Origin: Nitrospira sp.
GTDB lineage: Bacteria > Nitrospirota > Nitrospiria > Nitrospirales > Nitrospiraceae
Direction of reading: 5' to 3'
Length of the DNA: 64,000 bases
NCBI GenBank assembly: GCA_029194675.1
Contig: JARFXP010000001.1
Span: 124,001 to 188,000, forward strand
The position numbers were made by a program, and so were the translations under genes. The notes beneath the pieces were generated by a model, which had not been told where the DNA came from, searched no databases, and saw only the letters and a program-made list of their open reading frames with translations. Shown here piece by piece: positions 18,654-27,515 of this stretch. Position 1 is the first letter of the stretch, and each line of letters begins with the position of its first letter.

Positions 18654-18691
18654 TCCGCACGGTCGGGCCGCGTTGCGCGACACGACGGTGC
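18654..18691 (+). repeat. 38-bp direct repeat, copy 2 (right of brnTA)
   Basis: Same orientation as 17875-17912, differing at three positions (cgggccgcg against ccagtcgcg). Together the copies delimit about 740 bp containing the BrnT/BrnA module. Confidence 0.75.
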
Positions 18692-18839
18692 CCAACTCCA
18701 GATGGCACGGCGTCTCCGGACGCGGTGCCTCAGAGGCATGTTTTCCGAAGCCCCTCCCCCAACGCAAGTCAGAGACCACTCAATAGAAACTCGTCCGACA
18801 CTTCGCCTTTATTCGCCCTCCCCTACTTATTCGGTATGG

Positions 18840-18868
18840 TCATAAATTCTGAACCCTCTCATAAATTC
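18840..18868 (+). promoter_or_regulatory. Paired tcataaattc direct repeats upstream of the excisionase-like gene
   Basis: The decamer tcataaattc occurs at 18840-18849 and 18859-18868, a 19-bp period (just under two helical turns), 84 bp before the start of the AlpA-like gene. It could be an operator for that regulator or an arm-type recombinase site. Confidence 0.35.
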
Positions 18869-18951
18869 CACTCGCGAGAGGTGTGCGAAGGTGTCGTCGC
18901 CGCATCCGACCTCAATGGTAGAACATGAAGGAAACGTCTGTCTGAAATGCC

Positions 18952-19161
18952 ATGCATAACCTTTTGACAATGGATGAGGCCGCGAAGTATTTAGGCATAT
19001 CCAAATTGACCCTGTGCGGATGGGTCTCCGCGAGGAAACTGGGGTACGTCAAAATCGGGCGGCTTGTGAAATTCAAGCAGGCTCAGCTGGACGCCTGGAT
19101 CGATCAACACACGGTCACACCACGGAGAGACAACCATGGGACTCACCAAGCGGCGCGATAG
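18952..19161 (+). CDS. AlpA/excisionase-type helix-turn-helix protein
   Basis: 69 residues. MDEAAKYLGISKLTLCGWV then KLGYVKIGRLVKFKQAQLDAW is the standard winged HTH_17 excisionase fold: a MerR-like helix-turn-helix followed by a wing ending in a V.F....D.W. pattern. Such proteins bend DNA at the attachment site to direct excision, or activate the integrase gene. The last 26 bp overlap the integrase reading frame, so translation is probably coupled. Confidence 0.8.
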   Translation: MHNLLTMDEAAKYLGISKLTLCGWVSARKLGYVKIGRLVKFKQAQLDAWIDQHTVTPRRDNHGTHQAAR

Positions 19162-20245
19162 CTACTATGTCGAATTCCGCGTGATTGAAAGTGCGGACGG
19201 CAAGTCGTGGAGCCTCTCGAGTGGCGTCCCCGGTGCCAGAAAAAAGCGATGGAAAGTGGGGTGTCTGAACAAGACGATCGCTCGCGAGATGGAAGCCGCG
19301 ATCAAAACCCGTTTGCTCTTAGGCCACGAGAAAACCGAACAGGCCAAGCCGATTCTCTTCAAGGAATAGGCAACGGCCTACCTGGAGCTCGAATCAGTCA
19401 AGACGCTCCGCAGCTATCAAGATCGACTCGAAATCATGGAGCGGCAGCTGATCCCCTTCTTCGGTGGCAAGGTCTTAACGGAGATCCGGCCTTGTGATGT
19501 CGAAGCCTTCCGAGCACAACGAACGAAGAAAGACGGAAGCAAGCCCAGCATTCAGACGGTGAACAATGACCATATTGTGCTCAAGCACTGTCTCAACGGG
19601 GCTATTCGAAGAGGGTTATTGCAGGCTAACCCAGCTTCGAGGGTTCCTCTACCCGATCCGCAGAACGCACGAGACAGAGTACTGACCGAGGAGGAATGGA
19701 GCAGGCTCTATCACGTGGCAAAGCCTCACCTTCGTCCAGTGCCGTTGACAGCTTACCAACTTGGGCAACGTCTCAGTGAAATAGTCGGCTTAACGTGGGA
19801 CCGCATAGATCTGAAGAGAGGCTTTATCACCCTGCAGAGCCAAGACACCAAGACAAAGAAGCCGCGACAAGTTCCTATGACCCCAGACGTCAAAGCAACA
19901 TTGCACCGGTTAGCAAAAGTACGAAGTCTCTCAACGAGACACGTGTTTTTGTACAATCGGGAACCATTGCGGGATTTTCGCACGGCCTTTAGAACAGCCC
20001 TGACAGAGGCAGGCTTAAGTGACTTTCGCTTCCATGACCTTCGACATTGTGCTGCAACAAACCTACGGCGAGCTGGAATTGATACAACTACAGCCATGCA
20101 GATTGTAGCCCATACGTCCCCGCAGATGTGGAAACAATACAATCAGATCAGAGAGGAGGACCTTACACAGGCCGCAAGCAAGCTTGGGAAATCTCTCCAG
20201 GAGAACACGCCCAGAACACTTGACCCCAAGGCTGAGAGTCTGTAG
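19136..20245 (+). pseudogene. Tyrosine integrase interrupted by one in-frame amber codon
   Basis: The frame from ATG 19136 gives an N-terminal arm-binding segment (MGLTKRRDSYYVEFRV), reaches TAG at 19367-19369 after ILFKE, and continues in the same frame as ATAYLELESVKTLRSYQDRL through the core-binding and catalytic domains to 20245, 369 residues in all. Catalytic residues are present: Arg in LGQRLSEIVGL, Lys in TKTKKPRQ, HDLRH, HTSPQMW, and the Tyr in KQYNQI. One base change (TAG to TGG) would restore a full integrase. ATG 19436 could start a 269-residue catalytic-only protein. The gene ends 28 bp before tRNA-Thr. Confidence 0.85.
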
Positions 20246-20273
20246 AACTGGAACTCCTTAATATCGTTATGAT

Positions 20274-20349
20274 GCTGGCGTAGCTCAATCGGCAGAGCAG
20301 CGGTTTTGTAAACCGCAGGTTGGAGGTTCGATTCCTCTCGCCAGCTCCA
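20274..20349 (+). tRNA. tRNA-Thr (anticodon TGT)
   Basis: 76 nt with encoded CCA. The acceptor stem GCTGGCG pairs with CGCCAGC, followed by T and CCA. The anticodon arm is GCGGT-TTTGTAA-ACCGC with anticodon TGT. The T arm is GGAGG-TTCGATT-CCTCT with one G-U pair. All arms fold. Its 3' half recurs at 20476, 22494, 40764 and 40940, marking it as an integration hot spot. Confidence 0.95.
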
Positions 20350-20502
20350 CAAGAAGCGAACCTCCAACCAGGGGATCCGAAGGGGATGTGGCCCCTTCGT
20401 GGGGAGCATGCGAGGGGGCTGGCCCCCTCCGCAGGAGCGGCGAGGCAGGTTTCAGAGCCGAGCGGCGACGGTTGGACGGTTCGATTCCTCTCGCCAGCTC
20501 CA
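20301..20502 (+). repeat. 202-bp tRNA-derived direct repeat, left copy (candidate attL)
   Basis: Starts in the anticodon stem of tRNA-Thr, covers the tRNA 3' half and then about 125 bp of hairpin-rich sequence (ggggatgtggcccc; gagggggctggccccctc). It ends with a second copy of the tRNA 3' end (gttcgattcctctcgccagc). It matches 40764-40965 almost base for base. Confidence 0.85.
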
Positions 20503-20564
20503 CACCCACGTAAGCACATGCACTTGCCCAGATTCCCCTAAATCAATACGGATCCCCTAGAGAG

Positions 20565-21866
20565 ATGACAGGCTTCATTCGAGCATGTACGAATACCACT
20601 CTTGTCGTCGCGAGCGTGATTGTTGGCATTGTATTGTGCGAGGTAGTGTTGCGACTGGTCGGTTTTGAGCATCCCGGCGCCTTCCACATTCCAGGCAGAA
20701 GTATGACCCCGCAATTCTACTATGCAGCCGATTCGGTCAATGGTCATGATATTGCCAAAAACTTTTCCAGTGGTGACTTTTTGCTTCCCGAGTACATCCG
20801 TACCTACAAAGCTCCGTTCACAGTCTCTTCAAACAGTTTTGGTTGTCGTGACCGATCATTTGATCCTCAGGACGGCTATGTTTTGCTGATCGGAGACAGT
20901 GTCACTCACGGATATGTTGCCCTGGAAGAAACCTGGGGAGCCATCCTTGAACAGCTCCTTGACGTAAGAGTCCTGAAGTGTGGTGTTTCAGGATATGGAG
21001 CCCGCCATGAGCGGCACAAGTTGGACGACGTAACGGCACATGCTGGACGGCCGCGTTTCGTTATTGTCGGGCACGTATGGAACGACATCCTTGATGATTA
21101 CCTTTATCCTGGTCGAACGGTCATCGACGGCTACATGCTTGACAAGGTGATGCCGGCCGATGCCATGAGTGGTGGTCGTCTAGTCCGCTCCGATGAATTC
21201 TTACAAAGACTGTTGAAAAACCGTCTGGAACCCAAGTTTGGTCCCCTTGGCTACACCCAACAATTGCTTGCCAACTATTCCATCCTGTATGACCGGCTGG
21301 AGAATTCCGAACTACTCCAGCGTGTGGGGTCATGGCTCGGCTTCAAAGTGTCGTCGAATCGGCGGAGTGAGTTAGAAGCCTTTCAACCCATAGGGGAGTT
21401 TCCTTGGTTGGGACAAGCATGGGAAGAGCATCTTGAGAATCTGCGACAGCTGAAGGCGGCGGTCGCTGCATTGGATGCCACCATGATTGTGGTGATATTT
21501 CCAGACCGTCGTCAGCTGTATGACTCATTACGACCTCAGAAAGGTAGCTTCCAGTGGGAGTATCCAAATCAACGACTGACGGAGTTCTTGCAGCAAGACC
21601 AGATCGCCTTTGTAGATCTGTTGCCAGAGTTCAGACAGTATGTAAACTGCAGCGGCAGATCAATGCCGAGGACTCCCGATGACTTGTATTGGGCCTACGA
21701 TGATCATCCTAATGTGAAGGGAAATCGTTTGGCAGGCCTTCTCATTGGACGCCACGTACTGGAGGGATCATTCGTTCAAGTAAGGGACAAGACCAGACGA
21801 TTGTCGGACATCGATCAGCTCTTGAGTGTGGAAGCCAAGTGTTCGTCTAAGAGGTCTCAAAACTGA
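20565..21866 (+). CDS. Membrane-anchored SGNH/GDSL hydrolase-family protein
   Basis: 433 residues. One N-terminal membrane segment (about residues 11-31, TLVVASVIVGIVLCEVVLRL) should anchor it with the enzyme domain outside the cytoplasm. SGNH blocks are visible: VLLIGDSVTHGY (nucleophile Ser), KCGVSGYG (Gly), VGHVWNDIL (Asn) and DDHPNVKGN (Asp-His). This set is found in lipases, esterases and polysaccharide O-acetyl-modifying enzymes, and the anchored form suggests a cell-surface glycan or lipid substrate. It is the only plus-strand gene of the island besides the integrase remnant at the right edge. Confidence 0.8.
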   Translation: MTGFIRACTNTTLVVASVIVGIVLCEVVLRLVGFEHPGAFHIPGRSMTPQFYYAADSVNGHDIAKNFSSGDFLLPEYIRTYKAPFTVSSNSFGCRDRSFDPQDGYVLLIGDSVTHGYVALEETWGAILEQLLDVRVLKCGVSGYGARHERHKLDDVTAHAGRPRFVIVGHVWNDILDDYLYPGRTVIDGYMLDKVMPADAMSGGRLVRSDEFLQRLLKNRLEPKFGPLGYTQQLLANYSILYDRLENSELLQRVGSWLGFKVSSNRRSELEAFQPIGEFPWLGQAWEEHLENLRQLKAAVAALDATMIVVIFPDRRQLYDSLRPQKGSFQWEYPNQRLTEFLQQDQIAFVDLLPEFRQYVNCSGRSMPRTPDDLYWAYDDHPNVKGNRLAGLLIGRHVLEGSFVQVRDKTRRLSDIDQLLSVEAKCSSKRSQN

Positions 21867-21875
21867 TAGATAACC

Positions 21876-22298
21876 TCAAATGATTTGCTCACAAATCCCC
21901 AACCTGGACCCACGGGACTCTGGAAAATGCTTGCGATCGTAGGTAAGAATCTGCGTGAGCCCTTGTTCTTTCATGTAAAAGGCATTGTAGGCGTCTACGA
22001 AATCGACGTTTGCATGAACGTAGAGATCGAGCGCCATGAATAGCAGCGAGGCTTCGGGACAGTGCAGATTAGGCGTATTCAGGATCATCTCAACCTTCGT
22101 GGCGATATCCGACTTCTCCAGTTTGTAAAAAGACTCGAGCGTCCAGATAATTTCGGCGATGACAACCAGGCTGGTTGCCAACCTGATCTTACCCCGAAGG
22201 GCGTCGCGAAACAGCGTCTCGGCTCGCTTGGCCTTGGCAACGTCGTCGTTCGTCAGAAACCTCAGAAAAACATTGGTGTCCACGAAGAGACTAGCCAT
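21876..22298 (-). CDS. vapC: PIN-domain toxin (VapC-like)
   Basis: 140 residues from ATG 22298, preferred over an upstream start because it overlaps the antitoxin stop (ATGGCTAG). PIN acidic positions: FVDTNVFLRFL, VIAEIIWTLE, DFVDAYNAFYM and LTYDRKHF. Predicted Mg2+-dependent RNase. It converges on the SGNH gene, leaving only 9 bp between the two stops. Confidence 0.82.
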   Translation of the reverse strand: MASLFVDTNVFLRFLTNDDVAKAKRAETLFRDALRGKIRLATSLVVIAEIIWTLESFYKLEKSDIATKVEMILNTPNLHCPEASLLFMALDLYVHANVDFVDAYNAFYMKEQGLTQILTYDRKHFPESRGSRLGICEQII

Positions 22299-22443
22299 GT
22301 CCGGCCTCCCGCTTGGCAACGGCCTGCCTCACCGACCGCCGAACCTTTTCAAAATCTTCCGGGCTGACCGATGGCTGCACCGAGCCTCTCAGGTCGAGGA
22401 TGGTTCCCTTCACAACCTTCAACACGACTTCCTCTCCTCTCAT
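22291..22443 (-). CDS. Small antitoxin partner of the PIN toxin
   Basis: 50 residues (MRGEEVVLKVVKGTILDLRG, then SVQPSVSPEDFEKVRRSVRQ). The start at 22443 lies just upstream of the toxin and the stop overlaps the toxin start by 8 bp. The opening beta-strand (VLKVVKGTILDL) followed by a charged helix resembles an AbrB-like or Phd-like short antitoxin. Identification rests on position and size more than on sequence. Confidence 0.6.
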   Translation of the reverse strand: MRGEEVVLKVVKGTILDLRGSVQPSVSPEDFEKVRRSVRQAVAKREAGHG

Positions 22444-22493
22444 GACAAAATAGAATCAATACCTTTAAAATGTTGATTCGACAACGGTGAAAG

Positions 22494-22721
22494 GGTTCGA
22501 TTCTTCTCGCCGGCTCCAAACCGCACTTCGTGCGTACCGGCGGCTCTTCAGGCAAAGCCTCTCCCCATTGTCGCCGCCGGATAAACACCTTTGGTGAAGT
22601 CTCCATCTCGAACCTCCAACCAGGGGTTTTGAAGGGGATGTGTCCCCTTCGTGGGGAGCATGCGAGGGGGCTGGCCCCCTCCGCAGGAGCGGCGAGGCAG
22701 GCATCAGAGCCGAGCGGCGAA
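22494..22721 (+). repeat. tRNA-derived repeat, internal copy with a 90-bp insertion
   Basis: Bases 22494-22518 are a tRNA 3'-end-like fragment (gttcgattcttctcgcc then ggctcca). About 90 bp of unrelated sequence follow, then the repeat body at 22609-22721 with both hairpins (ggggatgtgtcccc; gagggggctggccccctc). The terminal tRNA-like copy is missing on the right. Confidence 0.7.
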
Positions 22722-22787
22722 TCGTCCACATGCCCCGTCTGCTCTTGCTCTTTGTTCGCTTCGATCAGCAGCGGAATCGGATAGGGC

Positions 22788-23897
22788 TCAGTCGATCAGG
22801 GTGAGCTCACAGGTGCGCTTCGGATTCTTGTTACCGTCCCAGACAAGCAGAGCCATGCCTGCTTTTGTATCGCCTTTGTCCCCTTTATTAACGAACGTGC
22901 CGTCCGTGAAATAGCAAGTATTCCAGATATTCATCGCATCCTCTCTTTTCCCGTTCCCGATAACCCCCGCCCAATCATCATGCACATGATTGGAACGCCA
23001 ATGGCCATCGTTGGGCGAGTAGTAGAACTGAAAGGTTCGAGATGCAGTCTCAGTCTTGCTATTGGAATCCCATCGGGTCATCCCCAGTCGAACCTGGCAG
23101 CCGTCTTGATCGCCGCAAAGGTCTGTCAAGGTCTGCTTGGGAATTGGTATTGTGGTGCCGTCGAATCTCTCTGCCATCACTGACAGATGGTACCTTGGGG
23201 AAATCTCGTACGTCTTCGGTGGGTCGTCCTGGTCTATCTGATACACAGCCATGGAAGAGACGCCTCCATCGATCCGCGCGTTCCCCTTGACCTCCAATTT
23301 GGCGTTAGGTTTGTCCGTCCCGATGCCGACCTTGCCGTCTTTGGTGATATTAAAGACATCGCCTCCTCCGGCCGTCCACAAACTCAATCGTCCTCCTGGA
23401 CGATTGGTAATCTCCACCCGATTCCCCAACCCTTCGTTCGTCGAAAGCCGTAAGTAGGCTTGCCCACCCGATGACTCAAACAAACCGACCGCGTCCGCTG
23501 CAACCACGTGAAACTTATGGCTCGGGGGTGTCGCCCCGATGCCGACGTCGCCGGTCGTGATAAGCGAGCCGGTGGTCAACGGCCCGGTCACCTTGGCAGA
23601 CGCGGCCTCCAGCTTGCCTTTGGTGGTCACATCTCCGGTCACATTCAACTTCTTTACGATACTGACGTCGCCAGCCTGGTCAATGAATAACGCATCGCCT
23701 TGCGCATAGAGCAGGCCCCCACCCACGACGAGGAGCGCCACGGGAAGGGGGCCGAGAAGAAACTTGCGCAAAAAGGCCGGCCGGTGCGCGCGGGCGGCTT
23801 GGCGCTGTACCTCTTCATGCTCGGCTTCCAGGTGGCTGAGTCTTTGCCGCAGTGCGGCGAGTTCCGCGTACAGTTCACTGTCGGGCTGCTCGTTCAT
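22788..23897 (-). CDS. Coiled-coil, membrane-anchored fibre-like protein
   Basis: 369 residues from the ATG at 23897, six bases after AAAGGA. Residues 5-40 form a heptad-rich coiled coil (LYAELAALRQRLSHLEAEHE), followed by a membrane segment (LLGPLPVALLVVGGGLLYAQG). The extended part has repeats of tail-fibre type: VGIGATPPSHKFHVV and VGIGTDKPNAKLEV, seen in phage tail and host-recognition fibres and in trimeric surface fibres. The C-terminal 130 residues (WDSNSKTETASRTFQFYYSP) are unassigned. Last gene of the large island operon. It probably displays a binding domain at the cell surface. Confidence 0.65.
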   Translation of the reverse strand: MNEQPDSELYAELAALRQRLSHLEAEHEEVQRQAARAHRPAFLRKFLLGPLPVALLVVGGGLLYAQGDALFIDQAGDVSIVKKLNVTGDVTTKGKLEAASAKVTGPLTTGSLITTGDVGIGATPPSHKFHVVAADAVGLFESSGGQAYLRLSTNEGLGNRVEITNRPGGRLSLWTAGGGDVFNITKDGKVGIGTDKPNAKLEVKGNARIDGGVSSMAVYQIDQDDPPKTYEISPRYHLSVMAERFDGTTIPIPKQTLTDLCGDQDGCQVRLGMTRWDSNSKTETASRTFQFYYSPNDGHWRSNHVHDDWAGVIGNGKREDAMNIWNTCYFTDGTFVNKGDKGDTKAGMALLVWDGNKNPKRTCELTLID

Positions 23898-23945
23898 GGC
23901 CATTCCTTTCGTCGCATCAGTGTCTCGTTCGTTCAGGACAAGACC

Positions 23946-25844
23946 TTATTGGCTCGCTGGTCCCACACTCTGCACCGTTAACGTCGCGCCAAGCGGCCAG
24001 CGGAAATTGTTCGGCAGGCCGATACGCTGTCCCTTGAGGATCACTCGGTCGCCGGCCTTCACCCCTGGGGCGGCTGGAGCAGTGACGCGGTCGGCGCTGT
24101 AGATCATCCCCGTCTTGAGTGATGACGGCCATACCTCCGTGGCGCCTTTCGGACTGGGAACGTATTTCGGACTGAGATCGTAGATGGCATTGTCGGAGTA
24201 CCCAATAAGCGCCCCATCGACCGTGAACTCGCAGTGGTTACTCTTGGGGCAGGGGTAGACCCTCTTGCTTCCATCGACGAACAAAGAGGATACAGCCGAC
24301 AGACTCTTCAGTGCTTGCCCAACCGGATTTGAAACTGCGCCTGTGGATTGCGGCGTCGCGTTGTACCAGTCGTAGCTTGTCAGGGTACCGTCCTGGCCCT
24401 GAGCCACAAACAGTGAATTGCCATCCACACTGAGGACGGGGGCCGTCGAGACCGTTCCCGTTTGATTCCACAGCATGGATGGTGGAGGACAGGGCTTGCT
24501 TGATGGGACACAGGGTTCGTAGATGATGAGCTGCAAGACGCCCGTGTCGCTCGTATTCCCCGCGACAAACGTGTAATCCACGATTGACTCCCCGCCCTGG
24601 ACCTTGATCACCTTGCTGGCGACAGCGGGCTGAAGCAATGTTTTAAGATCTGGCTTCACCTTGTCATTCTCACCACAGGGAACCGGTTTCGAGCCACAGT
24701 GGAATATCTCGTGCATCACGGTCTCGCCCGTCGCGGTATCAACGCGAAGCAGGGCGATCATTTTTTCTGCGGTCTTTCCTTCGATTGGGATGTCAGCGAG
24801 CAGGTAGGCATTCCGGCCGTTCGCGCTGAGCGCGATGGGACTGACCGTGGTGAATTTGAGCTCCGTGCGCCAGATTTCCTGGAACTTGGGATTGCGGGCG
24901 ACAATGCGGCCTTCCGCTTTGACGTTCTTGAAGTACAGGCTGCCGTCCGGCCCCATCGACGGAGTCTCTTTGGCCTGCACAGTGATCTGTTCGCCGTCCT
25001 TGGTGGCATCGCAAACCAACTTGTCTTCGCTTCTCAGCGCTACCAGAGTTGTCAGATCGCAACTGCGGATCCCGTTTTCGGTGATGAGCTGCAGGCGGCC
25101 CCAGGCCGTGACAAAGGCGAAGGAATGGGCGGTAACCTGAAACCCTAAGGGCCAGTTTCTCACGTTCCCTGCGCCGGCGACTCGGTAGAGGCAGCGTCCA
25201 TTGTTGGGGGAGGCGCAGGCGGCGACCACATACACCGCGCCATCGTACGAGACCGGATTCGCGAGCATCGCGCCTTGCCACAAAGGAGTGGCGAAAAATC
25301 CCGTAGGCTCTGCGTAGTTCCAGTCGATGGAGTCTCCCAAGCGCGGGGGATTCGGTGAGTTGTAGGTCACGATCAGGCGCGGCCGGTTTGCAGCGGGGCT
25401 TGCAGCGCCGCCGTAGTACTCCCAACTGGTGTGTTGGGATTCGGTCTGGAGCGTAAGGGTGACGCGTGATCCCGGAGCGCAGGCCTCCGGCTTCAACTCG
25501 GCAACATAGGGCTTGGTCGTCTGACTGTATGCCGACCACTGCCCGACTTGCCCCTCTTTCCCTTGCTTGTCTTTCCACAATACCGAGACATCCTGATCAG
25601 CGCGAGGTGGCTTAGGTTGCGGCGTGGGGACAACGCGCAACCTGCACGTCATCACCGTAGGGTGAGGTGGAAAGTCCGGGATATCGAACGTGAGCGTCGC
25701 CTTAGTCGGAGTTGTAGCGGCCGCTATGGTCAATGACCCCGCCGTATCGTTCGAAAGCGTGACGCTCGTGATCTCGGCTCTCAGCGCGCCGGACCAAAGG
25801 AGCGCGGCGATGACAGCGAGTACCGTTAAAAGGGCTTTTTTCAT
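23946..25844 (-). CDS. Secreted DNRLRE-like/propeller-like protein
   Basis: 632 residues from ATG 25844, with GAGGAG upstream and a clear signal peptide (MKKALLTVLAVIAALLWSG, ALRA). Residues 25-170 resemble the DNRLRE beta-sandwich (LTFDIPDFPPHP at the start, ANRPRLIVTY at the end). Residues 180-630 have repeated blades of PQQ-propeller style (VSYDGAVYVVAACAS, PSMGPDGSLYFKNV, LSVDGNSLFVAQGQDGTL). Cysteines are frequent, suiting an extracytoplasmic protein. It lies 16 bp after the kelch gene. Adhesion or structural roles are guesses. Confidence 0.6.
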   Translation of the reverse strand: MKKALLTVLAVIAALLWSGALRAEITSVTLSNDTAGSLTIAAATTPTKATLTFDIPDFPPHPTVMTCRLRVVPTPQPKPPRADQDVSVLWKDKQGKEGQVGQWSAYSQTTKPYVAELKPEACAPGSRVTLTLQTESQHTSWEYYGGAASPAANRPRLIVTYNSPNPPRLGDSIDWNYAEPTGFFATPLWQGAMLANPVSYDGAVYVVAACASPNNGRCLYRVAGAGNVRNWPLGFQVTAHSFAFVTAWGRLQLITENGIRSCDLTTLVALRSEDKLVCDATKDGEQITVQAKETPSMGPDGSLYFKNVKAEGRIVARNPKFQEIWRTELKFTTVSPIALSANGRNAYLLADIPIEGKTAEKMIALLRVDTATGETVMHEIFHCGSKPVPCGENDKVKPDLKTLLQPAVASKVIKVQGGESIVDYTFVAGNTSDTGVLQLIIYEPCVPSSKPCPPPSMLWNQTGTVSTAPVLSVDGNSLFVAQGQDGTLTSYDWYNATPQSTGAVSNPVGQALKSLSAVSSLFVDGSKRVYPCPKSNHCEFTVDGALIGYSDNAIYDLSPKYVPSPKGATEVWPSSLKTGMIYSADRVTAPAAPGVKAGDRVILKGQRIGLPNNFRWPLGATLTVQSVGPASQ

Positions 25845-25860
25845 GGAGGGACTCCTCGCT

Positions 25861-27504
25861 CTAAGTCGCTCCCACGTACACAAACAGGGGCGCGCCAACG
25901 ACCTCGCCATACATCGCGTTTCTGTGCAAGCACCTGAGATAGAGCCTGTTTTTAAAGCCGACCACGGCGATACTGTGTGGCTTGGAAGTCCAGCCAGCCG
26001 GCAACTCGGGTGCGCTCGAATCGCTCCAGGCATCGGATGTGCTCGTGATTTCTGACTTCTGTAGCGTCCACATCTCCTTCTTGAACTTCCAAGAGGGGCC
26101 ACCCGTTCGGTTTGTGAGAACCGTGAAAAGCGTGTCGCCACAAAAGGCCGCCCCTGTACCAATCGCATCAACCACAGAACCCGAGGTGCTTGTCGGTCGT
26201 TCCTTCCAGGACATAGGGCTTGATGGGCTGGCCCACAGATCGCCCAGCGGATTGCCGTTTGGGGAAGTCACGCCGCCGCACACCCAGATCTCATCGTTGA
26301 AATTCACAGCGCTGAACATGCAACGAGGCTTCCATGCGGAGGACGACGTCATCAATCTGGTAGCATGCAGCTTGTTTCGGTCTGTTTTATCAATCGCGAG
26401 TTTCCAGACGTCATTCAAACATTGGTATTTCCCGAGGCCGCCCATCACCCAGATGGTGTTGTCGTCCACAATCACGCAGGCATGGCCCATGCGCTCTTCG
26501 AAACCATCGGCCCCCGTGACGGTAGCGTCCTGCCATCCTTGGTCGGCATGGTCGAGGTCGTAATAGCAGCTCCCCTTCGATTTCTGGTCCCAATCGACGG
26601 TACTGCCACCGATCAGCCACAGGCGGTTTCCTAACCGCACGCCAGGGCTCGATTCCATCCCGTCGGGCACCGCGTCGTTCACAATTTGCCAGCCCGTGAT
26701 GCCGTCTGTCGACTTGCACAACACAGCCTTTCTCTCAGTCCCGCGCACGAAGATCGTGTACAGAGCGTCGACGGTCCGGCCTCCTGGGTCGAATATCACA
26801 GAAGGGAATGCGTTATTGCCCAACGGTTGTATCGGATGCCAGCCCTTCTTCAGAACGTTTACTGTGACCTGCCGTTGTTTGTCCCCTACCTTTAGAGTGT
26901 AGGTCCAGGTATCGGTGAGTCTGTCCGTTGTTGGAGACGTAACCTTTTTCCCCGTCTGCTGCTGCGTGTCCAATGTGGCATTCTGGTCGCCCACCACGTC
27001 CCACGTGAGCTTCACTTCGCCACCGCCGATCAGATACGTAGGTTCGGCAATGAAATAGAGGATCGGCGTCTCCGGCTTCTCCGGTTTCTTTTTCTCGATC
27101 GTAAGCGGTTCCTTGACGGGATTCGGGTCATTGTCCCCTGTCTTCCCAATAATTGTCAGGCCTGAAGACCCTGAGTTTGCATTACAGAGGATATTCTGAA
27201 TCTTGACGGTCAGCGTATCGGCAGTAATGCCATCTCTGCTTTTAGCGATGACCCACATGAGCGTGGGAGACAGGCTTGTTCGAGTGAGCTTCGTAGGAAC
27301 GTTATTAATGAAGAATTCAATGTTGTTGGCGTCTTCTGGTCGCCGCAGTATACCTTCGTCACCAACGGGGATTTCCAGAACGAGCAGTTTAAACTTCGGG
27401 TCCCCTGAGAGCTGGATCGTGAACTCGATCGTATTTTTTTTCGGATAGTCATCCCCGATCGTCAGAGATGTCGCCCTGGGCACGAGTTTGATTGTCATCG
27501 CCAT
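25861..27504 (-). CDS. Kelch-type beta-propeller protein with Ig-like N-terminal domains
   Basis: 547 residues, no signal peptide. Residues 1-230 look like two beta-sandwich domains (YFIAEPTYLIGGGEVKLTWD then TWTYTLKVGDKQRQVTV). From about residue 235 kelch blades recur: RLGNRLWLIGGSTVDW, IVDDNTIWVMGGLGKYQCLN then DVWKL, and NFNDEIWVCGGVTSPNGN. Kelch propellers generally bind partner proteins. It starts 11 bp after the 1169-residue protein gene. Role within the operon unknown. Confidence 0.65.
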   Translation of the reverse strand: MAMTIKLVPRATSLTIGDDYPKKNTIEFTIQLSGDPKFKLLVLEIPVGDEGILRRPEDANNIEFFINNVPTKLTRTSLSPTLMWVIAKSRDGITADTLTVKIQNILCNANSGSSGLTIIGKTGDNDPNPVKEPLTIEKKKPEKPETPILYFIAEPTYLIGGGEVKLTWDVVGDQNATLDTQQQTGKKVTSPTTDRLTDTWTYTLKVGDKQRQVTVNVLKKGWHPIQPLGNNAFPSVIFDPGGRTVDALYTIFVRGTERKAVLCKSTDGITGWQIVNDAVPDGMESSPGVRLGNRLWLIGGSTVDWDQKSKGSCYYDLDHADQGWQDATVTGADGFEERMGHACVIVDDNTIWVMGGLGKYQCLNDVWKLAIDKTDRNKLHATRLMTSSSAWKPRCMFSAVNFNDEIWVCGGVTSPNGNPLGDLWASPSSPMSWKERPTSTSGSVVDAIGTGAAFCGDTLFTVLTNRTGGPSWKFKKEMWTLQKSEITSTSDAWSDSSAPELPAGWTSKPHSIAVVGFKNRLYLRCLHRNAMYGEVVGAPLFVYVGAT

Positions 27505-27515
27505 GGTCTCACCCG

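Larger units (their letters stand above)
18555..18951. other. Intergenic region between brnTA and the excisionase/integrase genes
   Basis: No gene is supported. It contains the second copy of the 38-bp repeat (18654-18691) and a pair of 10-bp direct repeats (18840-18868) in the presumed promoter of the downstream regulator gene. Confidence 0.4.

Noticed and set aside
20340..20541. Plus-strand ORF over the repeat (and its counterparts at 22530-22784 and 40850-41074) giving similar peptides
   Set aside because: The similarity comes from the shared hairpin-rich DNA repeat, not from a protein family; no ribosome binding sites.
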